DNA from: an uncultured Acidobacteriota bacterium
Lineage (GTDB): Bacteria > Acidobacteriota > Terriglobia > Bryobacterales > Bryobacteraceae
Length of the DNA stretch: 39,676 nt
Direction: 5' to 3'
Assembly (NCBI GenBank): GCA_902826685.1
Contig: CADEFT010000001.1
Span: 1-39,676 of the forward strand
The notes under the pieces were generated by a model that was not told the origin of the DNA, made no database searches, and saw only the letters and a list, made by a program, of their open reading frames with translations. The position numbers were made by a program, and so were the translations under genes. Below, one piece after another: positions 1 to 7,527 of this stretch. Within the stretch, counting starts at the first letter, position 1, and each line of letters opens with the position of its first letter.

Positions 1-1
1 G

Positions 2-1129
2 GATGCCGAACGCATCCTGCGCACGACGCCCGCCATCGATTTCGTGGTCCGCCGCGAATTCGATCACGCCGTGGTGAAGTACGCCAAAGGCACGCCGCTC
101 GATGAGATCGCCAATGTCAGTTTCCGCCGCAACGGCCAGGTGGTGCATAACCCGGAAGGCGGCTATGTGGAAAACCTGGATGAACTGCCCTGGGTGACCA
201 AGGTTTACAAGCGCGATCTCGATTTCCGCCGCTACAACGTTCCGTTTCTGCTGAATCCGTTTCTTTCGCTGTACACCTCGCGCGGCTGTCCGGCGCAGTG
301 TACGTTCTGCCTTTGGCCGCAAACGCATTCCGGCCACCGGTGGCGGCTCCGTTCGAGCGACGACGTGGCCAATGAGGTGAAATACGCGCTCGAAAATTTC
401 CAGGGCCTGAAGGAGATTTTCTTCGACGACGATACGTTCAACTACAAAGGCGCGCGCACCATCGAATTGTGCAAGAAGCTGGGGCCGCTGAACTTCACAT
501 GGTCGTGCACGTCGCGCGTAACGACGGAATACGACACGCTGAAGGCGATGCGCGACGCCGGGTGCCGCCTGATGATCGTCGGCTATGAAACCGGCGATGC
601 GCAGGTGCTCAAGAACATCAAGAAAGGCGCCACGCTCGACATGGCGCGCCGGTTTACCGACAACGCGCATAAGCTGGGACTGACGATCCACGGCGATTTT
701 ATCGTCGGTTTGCCGGGGGAGACCAACGAGTCCATCCGCCGCACCATCGATTTCGCCAAGGAACTCGACACCGAGACCATTCAGGTTTCGATCGCTCATC
801 CTTACCCGGGCACGGAATTTTACGATTACGTCAAGCAGAACGGGCTGATCACCATCGATTCAATGACCGACGACGTGGGCCATCAACTGCCCAATATCCG
901 CTATGAAAATCTCGACCGGGCCGAACTGGTGGACTGGGTCGAGAATTTCTACGGCGAGTATTATTTCCGGCCGCGCGCGGTCTGGCGTGTGGTGCGCAAA
1001 GCCGTCTTCGACGGCGACGAGCGGCGGCGGCTCTACAAGGAAGCGCGCGAATATCTTGCCTTGCGTTCGAAGCGCAAGAAGTTCGTCAAGGAACAGCGGG
1101 CGCAGCGCGCGGCGGCCGCGGTCCGGTAA
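2..1129 (+). CDS. hpnJ: HpnJ, hopanoid-associated radical SAM protein (5' end outside window)
   Basis: The frame is open from base 2 without a stop, so the gene begins upstream; the GTG at 44 is internal. The visible part starts in the end of a B12-binding-type domain and continues into a radical SAM core with the CxxxCxxC cluster motif (CPAQCTFC, followed by LWPQT) near base 290. The sequence strongly resembles HpnJ, including FFDDDTF, WSC, VGYE and FIVGLPGET segments. HpnJ acts late in hopanoid side-chain modification, in making the cyclitol ether of bacteriohopanetetrol from the glucosamine form (known for the family). It ends in TAA three bases before a small membrane protein gene, suggesting co-transcription with 1133-1833. 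The remaining hopanoid genes, if linked, must lie to the left of the window. Confidence 0.9.
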   Translation, partial: DAERILRTTPAIDFVVRREFDHAVVKYAKGTPLDEIANVSFRRNGQVVHNPEGGYVENLDELPWVTKVYKRDLDFRRYNVPFLLNPFLSLYTSRGCPAQCTFCLWPQTHSGHRWRLRSSDDVANEVKYALENFQGLKEIFFDDDTFNYKGARTIELCKKLGPLNFTWSCTSRVTTEYDTLKAMRDAGCRLMIVGYETGDAQVLKNIKKGATLDMARRFTDNAHKLGLTIHGDFIVGLPGETNESIRRTIDFAKELDTETIQVSIAHPYPGTEFYDYVKQNGLITIDSMTDDVGHQLPNIRYENLDRAELVDWVENFYGEYYFRPRAVWRVVRKAVFDGDERRRLYKEAREYLALRSKRKKFVKEQRAQRAAAAVR

Positions 1130-1132
1130 GCC

Positions 1133-1474
1133 TTGGCCAGGACGGCGCTGTTGACGCTGGCGGTGATCGCCGCCAACGTTTGCGGTAATTTGCTGCTCGG
1201 TATCGGGATGAAGTCGGCGGGCGTGCTGAGCCCCTTCGTCCTGGCCGGCGTGGCGCTGCTGATTCTCTGGACGCTTTGCCGGATGGCGCTGCTGAGCCGC
1301 GCCGATCTGAGTTTCGTGCTGCCGGTGACCGCCATCGGCTATCCGCTTAGCAGCCTGGCTGGATATCTCTTTCTTCAGGAACAGATCACAACGCGCCGGA
1401 TGATTGGCACGGCGTTCATCGTGGCGGGAACGATGCTGGTGGGGCTCACCGCCGGCACGCGGAGCGGGAAATGA
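1133..1474 (+). CDS. Small DMT/EamA-type membrane protein, first of an ArnE/ArnF-like pair
   Basis: A 113-residue protein with four predicted membrane helices, opening with a TTG start 3 bases after the hpnJ stop. Its size and pattern match the half-size drug/metabolite transporter proteins (SMR, ArnE/ArnF). The motif ADLSFVLPVTAIGYPLSS, followed by a helix and a final Gly-rich helix, is shared with the next gene (ADLSFAVPATAATY). The start codon of that gene overlaps this stop as ATGA, so the two are translationally coupled and probably form a heterodimer. ArnE/ArnF flip undecaprenyl-phosphate-aminoarabinose across the inner membrane. Next to hpnJ, a role in moving a hopanoid or its sugar-lipid precursor across the membrane is an inference. 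It could also be an unrelated small-molecule exporter. Confidence 0.75.
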   Translation: MARTALLTLAVIAANVCGNLLLGIGMKSAGVLSPFVLAGVALLILWTLCRMALLSRADLSFVLPVTAIGYPLSSLAGYLFLQEQITTRRMIGTAFIVAGTMLVGLTAGTRSGK

Positions 1475-1833
1475 AGTGGCTGCTGGTGGGTGTAGTGGTG
1501 GCGGCCACGGTGGCGAGCGACCTGCTGCAATCGGCCGAGATGAAACGCCATGGCGAGATTGACGATTTCCGCCCAAGCGCTCTGCGACGCGCGTTCGCCA
1601 CCGTGCTGCGCAAGCGGCGGTTGATTCTGGCGGTCGTCTGCATGGCCATTTCGTTCTTCGCGTTCCTCGAACTGCTGACCCTGGCCGATCTCAGCTTCGC
1701 GGTGCCGGCCACCGCCGCCACTTACGTGGTGGAGACTTTTCTTGCCCGTGTTCTGCTGAAGGAGCGGGTCGAGTGGCAGCGATGGGCCGGCGCGTCGTTG
1801 GTGGCCGTTGGAGTGCTGTTGCTTGCCGCGTAG
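1471..1833 (+). CDS. Small DMT/EamA-type membrane protein, second of an ArnE/ArnF-like pair
   Basis: A 120-residue inner-membrane protein with four hydrophobic segments. The first is MKWLLVGVVVAATVASDLL. A basic cytoplasmic loop (around residues 38-50, rich in Arg) precedes the second helix. The ADLSFAVPATAATYVVETFLA segment aligns with its upstream partner, which shows the two come from one duplication in the DMT superfamily. The ATGA overlap at 1471-1474 indicates coupled translation. The basic loop is longer than in the first protein, as expected for two unequal halves of a heterodimer. It ends 34 bases before the decayed nucleotidyltransferase, so this is the end of the hopanoid-linked run. 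The substrate cannot be read from the sequence. Confidence 0.75.
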   Translation: MKWLLVGVVVAATVASDLLQSAEMKRHGEIDDFRPSALRRAFATVLRKRRLILAVVCMAISFFAFLELLTLADLSFAVPATAATYVVETFLARVLLKERVEWQRWAGASLVAVGVLLLAA

Positions 1834-1867
1834 CGCTCCGGTGTGAGTGCTAGATTAGGAAGCGCCG

Positions 1868-2157
1868 ATGCTCAATCGCGAAACCATTTTGAGAGCTTTT
1901 GAACGGTTGTCGAAGCGTCTCGAAACGCGCGGAGTGGTTGGAGAGATCAATCTGCTGGGTGGTACGGCGATGGTCCTTGGACTTCAGGCACGGCAGTCTA
2001 CCAAAGACGCTTCCTTCTGCGTCACCTTGATATGACAAAGCTGGAACAGGTTATGGAAGTGGTTGGCCGCTACTACGATCCATCACGGATCCTTCCTCGA
2101 TCCATGTATCTCGTGGAAGAAATTCTCGAAGAGAATGAGAGCGAAGGAAAGGCATGA
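1868..2157 (+). pseudogene. Decayed DUF6036-type nucleotidyltransferase (internal deletion with frameshift)
   Basis: From ATG 1868 the reading is MLNRETILRAFERLSKRL, then LLGGTAMVL and RQSTKD, the N-terminal part of DUF6036-type nucleotidyltransferases (GG motif, then Arg/Thr-Lys-Asp). Right after the TKD, where the family has the catalytic Asp pair, the frame runs into ASFCVTLI and a TGA at 2033-2035. In another frame from 2032 to 2157 there is a 41-codon piece (VMEVVGRYYDPSRILPRSMY, then LVEEILEE) that looks like the family's C-terminus. The centre, roughly half the protein, is missing. I read this as a deletion that also shifted the frame, leaving no active enzyme. The 2155-2157 stop overlaps the start of the partner gene. 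The segment looks less GC-rich than its surroundings, consistent with acquired DNA. Confidence 0.65.
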
Positions 2158-2534
2158 GAAGGCCGGAGTCGCTGGCGGAAGTCGCGGAGTGGAGCGGGAC
2201 CTGGAACGAAGCCGCCTATCACCTCTCCGATTTTCTACACGAGTTCGCCGCCCGGCCATCGGCTGCCATGCTTCGAGACCGGCCACGCCTTTTGGCAGGC
2301 ATCTTCCCCGGCGGCGAGGTGTGCGACGCCTACTTGGCGGCGACCGCTGCAACGCTTGCGCCTGGCGTTGGAGAAACCCGTCCGGAATGGGCCGCAGGGC
2401 CCACCCGCTACCTGCGGACGCCTTGGTTCGCGAGTCCCGGATCATCGATGCGAGCATGTCTATTGCTCGAAAGTCCAGCCCGTTTCCGGGAACGGAATCT
2501 GTTCGTCTCCGCCAACGCGTTATCGGTCGCATAG
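2154..2534 (+). CDS. Small partner protein of the DUF6036-type nucleotidyltransferase
   Basis: A 126-residue soluble protein whose ATG overlaps the last codon of the decayed nucleotidyltransferase as ATGA. It is intact and resembles the short proteins I associate with DUF6036 genes: a helical N-terminus (SLAEVAEWSGTWNEAAYHLS), a segment on domain size and repair of residues 40-60, and a conserved-looking tail (LLLESPARFRERNLFVSANA). No catalytic motif is visible. Nucleotidyltransferase-plus-small-protein pairs are often toxin-antitoxin or defence modules, so it may be the regulator or antitoxin half left behind after its partner decayed. That role is inference; no function is established from this sequence. 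It ends two bases before the oppositely transcribed secDF. Confidence 0.65.
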   Translation: MRRPESLAEVAEWSGTWNEAAYHLSDFLHEFAARPSAAMLRDRPRLLAGIFPGGEVCDAYLAATAATLAPGVGETRPEWAAGPTRYLRTPWFASPGSSMRACLLLESPARFRERNLFVSANALSVA

Positions 2535-2536
2535 TA

Positions 2537-4999
2537 CTACGCCGGCTGCACCGCCGGCCGTTCCCGCTTCCCCCGCCACATCACCAGCAGCGCGCTGGCC
2601 ACGAAGATCGACGAGTAAGTGCCGACCACAATCCCGGCAAACAGCGCGAAGGCGATTCCGTTCAGCACTTCGCCGCCGAAGAAATAAAGCGCCAGACAGG
2701 CGAGCAGCGTCGGCCCGGCGGTGAGGATCGTGCGGCTCAGCGTCTGGTTGATCGACAGGTTCACCAGTTCGAGGAAAGAAGCGCCGCGCCGCTTGCCCTG
2801 CTCGTTCTCGCGCACGCGGTCGAACACCACGATCTTGTCGTTCATCGAATAGCCGATCAGCGTCAGCAGCGCCGCCACGATATTCAGGTTCATCTCGCGG
2901 CCGGTCAGCGAGAACAGCCCGAGCACGATGATGACGTCATGCACGGTGGCAATCACCGCGGCCGCGCCGGAAATCCATGCGAAGCGGAAGGCGATATAGG
3001 CCAGCATGCCGCCGAGCGCGCACAAAGTCGCCAGCAGCGCCTGCTCGCGCAATTCCGCCCCGGCGCGCGGACCCACGATTTCGACCGAACGCCGCTCGAA
3101 CTTCGGATACTTCTCGCGCAGCGTGGCTTCCACATTCTGGCGCGCCTGTTCGAGCTTCGATTCTTCGGCCAGCTCCGTGCCAATGAGGAATTCACCGGTG
3201 CCCTGGCTCTCCTGCACGGTCACTTCCCCGCTTAACTTGGCCGAAAGCGCCTGCCGCAATTCGTCGATGGGAGGCTTAGGATCGAACCGCACGCTCATCA
3301 GCATGCCGCCCCGGAAATCGATGCCATATTTCGGCCCGCCGTGGGCCACCAGGCTTGCGATGCTGATGGCGATCGCCGCCAGCGAAAGGCCCAGCGTCAG
3401 ATGGCGGCGCGAGAGAAAGTCGGTATTGCTGACCGGAAACCATTCGCGCCCGATGCTGAGCGTGGCCAAGCGCGGCTGCTTCCAGGTCTGGACGTCGAAG
3501 ATCGCACGGGAGACGAAGACCGCGGTGAACAGGTTCGCCACCAGGCCGATGACCAGCGTCACGGCAAAGCCGCGCACGGGGCCGGTGCCGAAGATAAAGA
3601 GGAAGGCGCTGGCGACGACCGTGGTGACGTGCGTGTCGACGATGGTGACCAGGGCGCGGTCGAACCCGGCTTTGATCGCCCCAGGCACGGCGCGCCCGCC
3701 GCGCAGCTCTTCCTTGATGCGCTCGAAGATGAGCACGTTCGAATCGACCGCCATGCCGATGGAAAGCACCAGGCCGGCGATGCCGGGCAGCGTCCAGGTC
3801 GCGTCCACCAGGCAGAGCGAGGCCACCGTCATCAGCGTATTGAGCAGCAGGGCGAGCACGGCGTTCAAACCCGCGCCGCGGTAATAAACGACCATCGAAG
3901 CGATGACCAGGGCGAGTCCCAGCAGTCCCGCGGTCACGCCCTTGCGGATGGAGTCGGCGCCGAGCGACGGCCCAACGGTGCGCTCATCGATCACCTTCAC
4001 CCCGGCGGGCAGCGATCCGGAGCGCAGATTGAGCGCCAGGTCCGAAGCTTCCTGCTGACTGGCGGCTCCCATGATGCGCCCCTGATCGGAGATGCGGCTT
4101 TCGATACGAGGGGCGCTCAGCACGGCGCCATCGAGCACGATGGCCAGGCGCTTGCCGATGTTGGCCGCGGTGAACCGCTCGAACCGCCGCGCGGCGTCCT
4201 GCTTGAGCACGAAGCCCGTGTCCCAGCCGCCGTTCTCGCTGCCCTGCGGCCGTGCGTCGTGCAGGTCGCGGCCGGTGATGACCGGCGATCGCGCCAGCAG
4301 CCACCACGATTCGCCGCGTCCGGCGATCTTGGTGCCGAGCGGAGTGACGCCGCCATGCTGGCTCAATAGCTGGTCGCGGCTCGGGTAGGGGCCGTCTTTG
4401 GCCTCGGTCAGTTCCAGCATCGCGGCGGTCTGCAGAATGCCTTTCACGCGAGCCGGATCGTCCACGCCCGGAAGCTGCACCAGAATCTCCGCGTCGCCCG
4501 CGCTGCCTCCGCGGCGCTGCACGCTCGCTTCCGCCACGCCCAGGCCGTTGACCTTCTTCTCGATGGTGTTCATGCTCTGCGTCAGGACGTCCTGGCGCAT
4601 CTGGATGGCGGCCTCGGTACGCAGGCGGAGTTTGAAATCGGACCCCAGCACCCAGCTTGAGCCGGCCGCATCCTGCACCACGCCGCGCACGCGCGACGCC
4701 TGTGCGGGCGGTACGTCCGTCAGCGCGATCTCGATGGTGGCGGCCGTTTCAAGCGTCGACGGATCGTTGCGGTCTATCGAGCCATAGGCGACGCTTTCCT
4801 TGGCCAGCGCCGTCTTCAGCCGTTCGATCAGAGAATCGGCTTCGGCTTTGAACGCATCCTGCGCCTGAATCTGCAGCACCAGGTGGCTGCCGCCCTTCAG
4901 ATCGAGGCCCAGCCGGATCTTGTTGTAATAGATGGCGAGCGCGCTGCCCACCACCACGGCGCCGATCCAAAACCATTTCCAACGCAAATGTTTCGGCAT
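2537..4999 (-). CDS. secDF: SecDF fusion, protein translocase subunit
   Basis: One 820-residue chain holding SecD and SecF in order. SecD begins with a membrane helix (residues about 8-24) followed by the family motif GLDLKGG, then a large periplasmic region and five clustered helices with GMAVDSNVLIFERIKEE. SecF begins near residue 510 with YGIDFRGG and ends with a second five-helix group including GYSMNDKIVVFDRVRE. SecDF uses the proton gradient to pull proteins out of the SecYEG channel on the periplasmic side. A GTG four codons upstream is possible, but the ATG at 4999 is preferred because AAGGTGG lies 8 bases before it. Start and the upstream antiporter stop are one base apart, so the two are co-transcribed. 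Separate secD and secF, or a yajC gene, are not seen here. Confidence 0.95.
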   Translation of the reverse strand: MPKHLRWKWFWIGAVVVGSALAIYYNKIRLGLDLKGGSHLVLQIQAQDAFKAEADSLIERLKTALAKESVAYGSIDRNDPSTLETAATIEIALTDVPPAQASRVRGVVQDAAGSSWVLGSDFKLRLRTEAAIQMRQDVLTQSMNTIEKKVNGLGVAEASVQRRGGSAGDAEILVQLPGVDDPARVKGILQTAAMLELTEAKDGPYPSRDQLLSQHGGVTPLGTKIAGRGESWWLLARSPVITGRDLHDARPQGSENGGWDTGFVLKQDAARRFERFTAANIGKRLAIVLDGAVLSAPRIESRISDQGRIMGAASQQEASDLALNLRSGSLPAGVKVIDERTVGPSLGADSIRKGVTAGLLGLALVIASMVVYYRGAGLNAVLALLLNTLMTVASLCLVDATWTLPGIAGLVLSIGMAVDSNVLIFERIKEELRGGRAVPGAIKAGFDRALVTIVDTHVTTVVASAFLFIFGTGPVRGFAVTLVIGLVANLFTAVFVSRAIFDVQTWKQPRLATLSIGREWFPVSNTDFLSRRHLTLGLSLAAIAISIASLVAHGGPKYGIDFRGGMLMSVRFDPKPPIDELRQALSAKLSGEVTVQESQGTGEFLIGTELAEESKLEQARQNVEATLREKYPKFERRSVEIVGPRAGAELREQALLATLCALGGMLAYIAFRFAWISGAAAVIATVHDVIIVLGLFSLTGREMNLNIVAALLTLIGYSMNDKIVVFDRVRENEQGKRRGASFLELVNLSINQTLSRTILTAGPTLLACLALYFFGGEVLNGIAFALFAGIVVGTYSSIFVASALLVMWRGKRERPAVQPA

Positions 5000-5000
5000 A

Positions 5001-6689
5001 CTACTTTCCACCTTTCGAGGATTCTTCGAACAGTTCGGCGCGAATGCGCGCGCGTTCTTCGTCCAACTGGTCCGGTGTCGCGCCCAGATCCTGCAGAATG
5101 CTGCCGGTGAGGGCGAGCGCGACTTCGCCTTCCCCGGAGAAAACTTCGTCGGCGCCGGCCTGGCGCAGAGTGCCCGCCTGGGCCAGATAGTCGGCTCGCG
5201 AGACGATATGGATGCCGGGGTTCAAGCGGCGCGCCAGGCGAATCGCTTCAAGAAAGCCCGCCGAACCCGATGTGCTGAGGATGAAGCTCGCGGCCGAGGC
5301 GATGCCTGCCTTATTCAGCACCTCTTCCTGATTGGCGTCGCCGTACACCACGCGGTAGCCGGAGGCGGTGAGAAAGCGATGCGTGTCGATGTTCATCTCG
5401 ATGATGGTGGGTTCGATTCCCCGCTCGCGCAGCAGGCGCGTTACGGCGCGTCCGATGGGTCCATGGCCCACCACCACGGCGCGATGGGCGGGGTTGGCGG
5501 CGCTCTCTTCGATCGGTTCGGGCGCGGCGTGACTCTTGAGCCGCGGCCAGATTCTGGGTGCCAGCCGGTAGATCATCGGGTTGGCCATGATGGCCAGAAT
5601 CGACGCCGCCACCAGGGCGTTCATGCCCTGTTCGGGCAGCACTCCCATGGTCCGTCCCAGCGCCGCCACCAGAAACGAGAACTCGCCGATCTGCGCCAGG
5701 GCGAGCGCGGCGCCAACGGCGACTTTCGGCGTTTGCCCCAGCAGCAGAATCATGCCCAGCGCCAGCAGCGGTTTGGCGAGCATGACGATGGCGATGGTGC
5801 CGGCGAGCAAGAGAGGCGACCGAATGGCGGCCATGGGATCGAGCAGCATGCCGACCGAAAGAAAGAACATCACGGCGAAGGCGTCGCGCATGGGCAGCGC
5901 TTCGGCCGCCGCGCGCGCGCTGAACTCGGATTGGCCCACCACCATGCCCGCCAGGAACGCGCCCAGCGCCATGGAGACTCCGAACAGCGACGCCGCGCCG
6001 AAAGCGATTCCCAGGGCGATCGCCAGCACCGTGAGCGTGAACAGTTCCCGCGAGTTCGATTCGGCGACTTTGGTCAGCAGCCGCGGTATCGCCCGCGCGC
6101 CCGCCAGCAGCGTGAACAGAATGAATGCGGCCACCTTCGCCGCCGCCAGGCCGAAGGAAACGGCCAGCCCTTGCGAAGAGGGGGTGAACACCACCGGCAG
6201 CATCACCAGCACGAACACCGCGAAGATATCCTCCACCACCAGCCAGCCGACGGCAATGCGGCCGGTGGGGCTGTGCAGCACGCCGCTATCGGAAAGGACT
6301 CGCGTCAGAACCACGGTGCTCGACACCGAAAGCGCCAGCCCGAAAACGATTGCCTGGGGCCAGGTCCAGCCAAGGCCGGCGGCGAGCAGCGAGCCGAGCG
6401 ATGCCGTAACCACGCTGGTGAGAAAGGCGCCCGTCACGACCACGCGCCGGACGGCCAGCAGGTCTTTGAGATGAAAGTGCAGACCCACTCCGAACATGAG
6501 CAGGATGACGCCGATTTCGGCGAGCTGATCGGCCAGCTCCTTATCCGCGATGAAACCGGGAGTATATGGGCCAACCAGCACACCCGCAAGCAGATAGCCT
6601 ACAATCGGCGACCAGCCGAGCCGGTGCGTAAAGTAGCCAAACAGCAGGGCGGCGGACAGGCCGGCGGCCAGTGTGAGAATCAGATGCAT
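5001..6689 (-). CDS. CPA2-family cation/proton antiporter with TrkA-N domain (YbaL/KefB type)
   Basis: A 562-residue inner-membrane protein. Residues about 1-380 form a dozen hydrophobic segments of the Na+/H+ exchanger fold, with the family signature GYLLAGVLVGP, the ALSVSSTVVLTRVL segment and the VVEDIFAV motif that carries the ion-binding Asp. Residues about 405-520 form a cytoplasmic nucleotide-binding TrkA-N domain starting VVVGHGPIGRAVTRLL. Length and order match E. coli YbaL (about 558 residues) and the KefB/KefC group. It probably exchanges K+ or Na+ for protons under control of a bound nucleotide. No glutathione-gating partner (KefF/KefG type) is adjacent. The first 87 bases upstream (6690-6777) hold no gene; the stop is one base from the secDF start. 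Confidence 0.9.
   Translation of the reverse strand: MHLILTLAAGLSAALLFGYFTHRLGWSPIVGYLLAGVLVGPYTPGFIADKELADQLAEIGVILLMFGVGLHFHLKDLLAVRRVVVTGAFLTSVVTASLGSLLAAGLGWTWPQAIVFGLALSVSSTVVLTRVLSDSGVLHSPTGRIAVGWLVVEDIFAVFVLVMLPVVFTPSSQGLAVSFGLAAAKVAAFILFTLLAGARAIPRLLTKVAESNSRELFTLTVLAIALGIAFGAASLFGVSMALGAFLAGMVVGQSEFSARAAAEALPMRDAFAVMFFLSVGMLLDPMAAIRSPLLLAGTIAIVMLAKPLLALGMILLLGQTPKVAVGAALALAQIGEFSFLVAALGRTMGVLPEQGMNALVAASILAIMANPMIYRLAPRIWPRLKSHAAPEPIEESAANPAHRAVVVGHGPIGRAVTRLLRERGIEPTIIEMNIDTHRFLTASGYRVVYGDANQEEVLNKAGIASAASFILSTSGSAGFLEAIRLARRLNPGIHIVSRADYLAQAGTLRQAGADEVFSGEGEVALALTGSILQDLGATPDQLDEERARIRAELFEESSKGGK
5008..5014 (-). promoter_or_regulatory. Ribosome binding site of secDF
   Basis: On the minus strand the bases read AAGGTGG, 8 bases before the ATG at 4999 and inside the last codons of the antiporter gene. 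It supports the ATG over the in-frame GTG at 5011, which would have no room for a binding site. Confidence 0.6.
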
Positions 6690-6777
6690 CGGAGAGCGGT
6701 CCCCCAGGCCGCGAAATCCTGGCTATCGAAGGTGCAACAGTCCGTAGATCGAGGGGATCGCGGACGGCGCTAGAAGT

Positions 6778-7140
6778 TTAGAGGAAACGCGAGGGAGGGG
6801 CGCGGCCAAGCTCGACCCGTACGGCGGCGGACAGAAGGCGCCACGCCGCATCGGAAACCAGCAGGCGCGAACGCGGCTGTAAGTCCGCTTCCGCAGCCGA
6901 TACCGGCTCTTCGGTATCGATTCCGGGCGATTGGGTCCGGCTGCCATCGAAGGCTGCTTTAGCCCGATCCATCAGCTTGATGGTGGCGGCGCTCTTCAGG
7001 GCGCCGATATCGCTACCGGGAATCGATGAATCGAAAGGCTGTAAGTTACCGAGCGAGGATAGAAATGCAAGGCAGACCAGAATGGCTGCCAGTCGACGCC
7101 AGACAATTGTGGCGTTATGCATCTTTTCCGATGATAACAC
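6778..7140 (-). CDS. Small exported protein of unknown function
   Basis: A 120-residue protein that I do not recognise. Residues 15-35 (VWRRLAAILVCLAFLSSLGN) look like a signal peptide or single membrane anchor. The mature part is polar with no cysteine pair, repeat or catalytic motif, and ends LGRAPPSRFL. The longest form begins with GTG at 7140; the ATG at 7122 (six codons in) leaves a normal signal peptide and is an equally good start. The gene lies 36 bases downstream of the 90-residue gene on the same strand and may be transcribed with it. It could be a lineage-specific periplasmic protein; confidence that it is real rests on the signal peptide and on the lack of a better frame. Confidence 0.45.
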   Translation of the reverse strand: MLSSEKMHNATIVWRRLAAILVCLAFLSSLGNLQPFDSSIPGSDIGALKSAATIKLMDRAKAAFDGSRTQSPGIDTEEPVSAAEADLQPRSRLLVSDAAWRLLSAAVRVELGRAPPSRFL

Positions 7141-7176
7141 GCGATGCGGCGCCTGACGAATTATCGATGAACTGAG

Positions 7177-7449
7177 TTACCCGCGAGCCGCTTTGCGTGC
7201 CGCCGGGCGGGGAGCGGTTTCCGGCGCGGCTACGGCCGGTTTCTTGCTCTGCACAGGATACCGTTCGCCGAGCCAGCGCTCAATCTGTTCCCGTTGGGAG
7301 GCCACCACGACACGCTGCCACTTTACAGCACCCGTACGCTCGCTGTACTCCGCCATCACGTACGAACCTTCGTTGAGTACTTCGATGATGCCATCACATT
7401 TGGAGCGACGGAAATGATAGGAGGAGAGACTGACGTGATGTTGTTGCAT
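7177..7449 (-). CDS. Small soluble protein of unknown function with Ala/Pro/Lys tail
   Basis: A 90-residue protein. Residues 1-60 look folded (YHFRRSKCDGIIEVLNEGSY, then MAEYSERTGAVKWQRVV and an amphipathic helix EQIERWLGERY), while the last 25 residues are a disordered Ala/Pro/Lys/Arg tail of the sort seen on small nucleic-acid-associated proteins. No named family is recognised. A good extended -10 element (TGC-TATACT on the minus strand) lies so close to the ATG that the message would be almost leaderless. The gene diverges from the FkbM methyltransferase across 78 bases. Confidence 0.55.
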   Translation of the reverse strand: MQQHHVSLSSYHFRRSKCDGIIEVLNEGSYVMAEYSERTGAVKWQRVVVASQREQIERWLGERYPVQSKKPAVAAPETAPRPAARKAARG

Positions 7450-7457
7450 CGACTACT

Positions 7458-7466
7458 AGTATAGCA
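7458..7466 (-). promoter_or_regulatory. Extended -10 promoter element for the 90-residue gene
   Basis: The minus strand reads TGC then TATACT (hexamer 7458-7463), an extended -10 form with five of six consensus bases. The start ATG is at 7449, so transcription would begin within a few bases of the start codon, giving a leaderless or near-leaderless message. No convincing -35 box is seen (CTTCGG at the right distance), as is usual for extended -10 promoters. Confidence 0.4.
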
Positions 7467-7527
7467 TTTCCCCGGATAGTCCGAAGGGGGGATCCGATGG
7501 TCCTAAGGTTTTGAAAAGAAAAGGCCG

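Noticed and set aside
4932..6773. Plus-strand open frame of over 600 codons opposite the antiporter
   Set aside because: It is rich in Arg, Gln, His and Gly with no domain, and mirrors a clear antiporter gene. Such antisense frames are common in GC-rich DNA.
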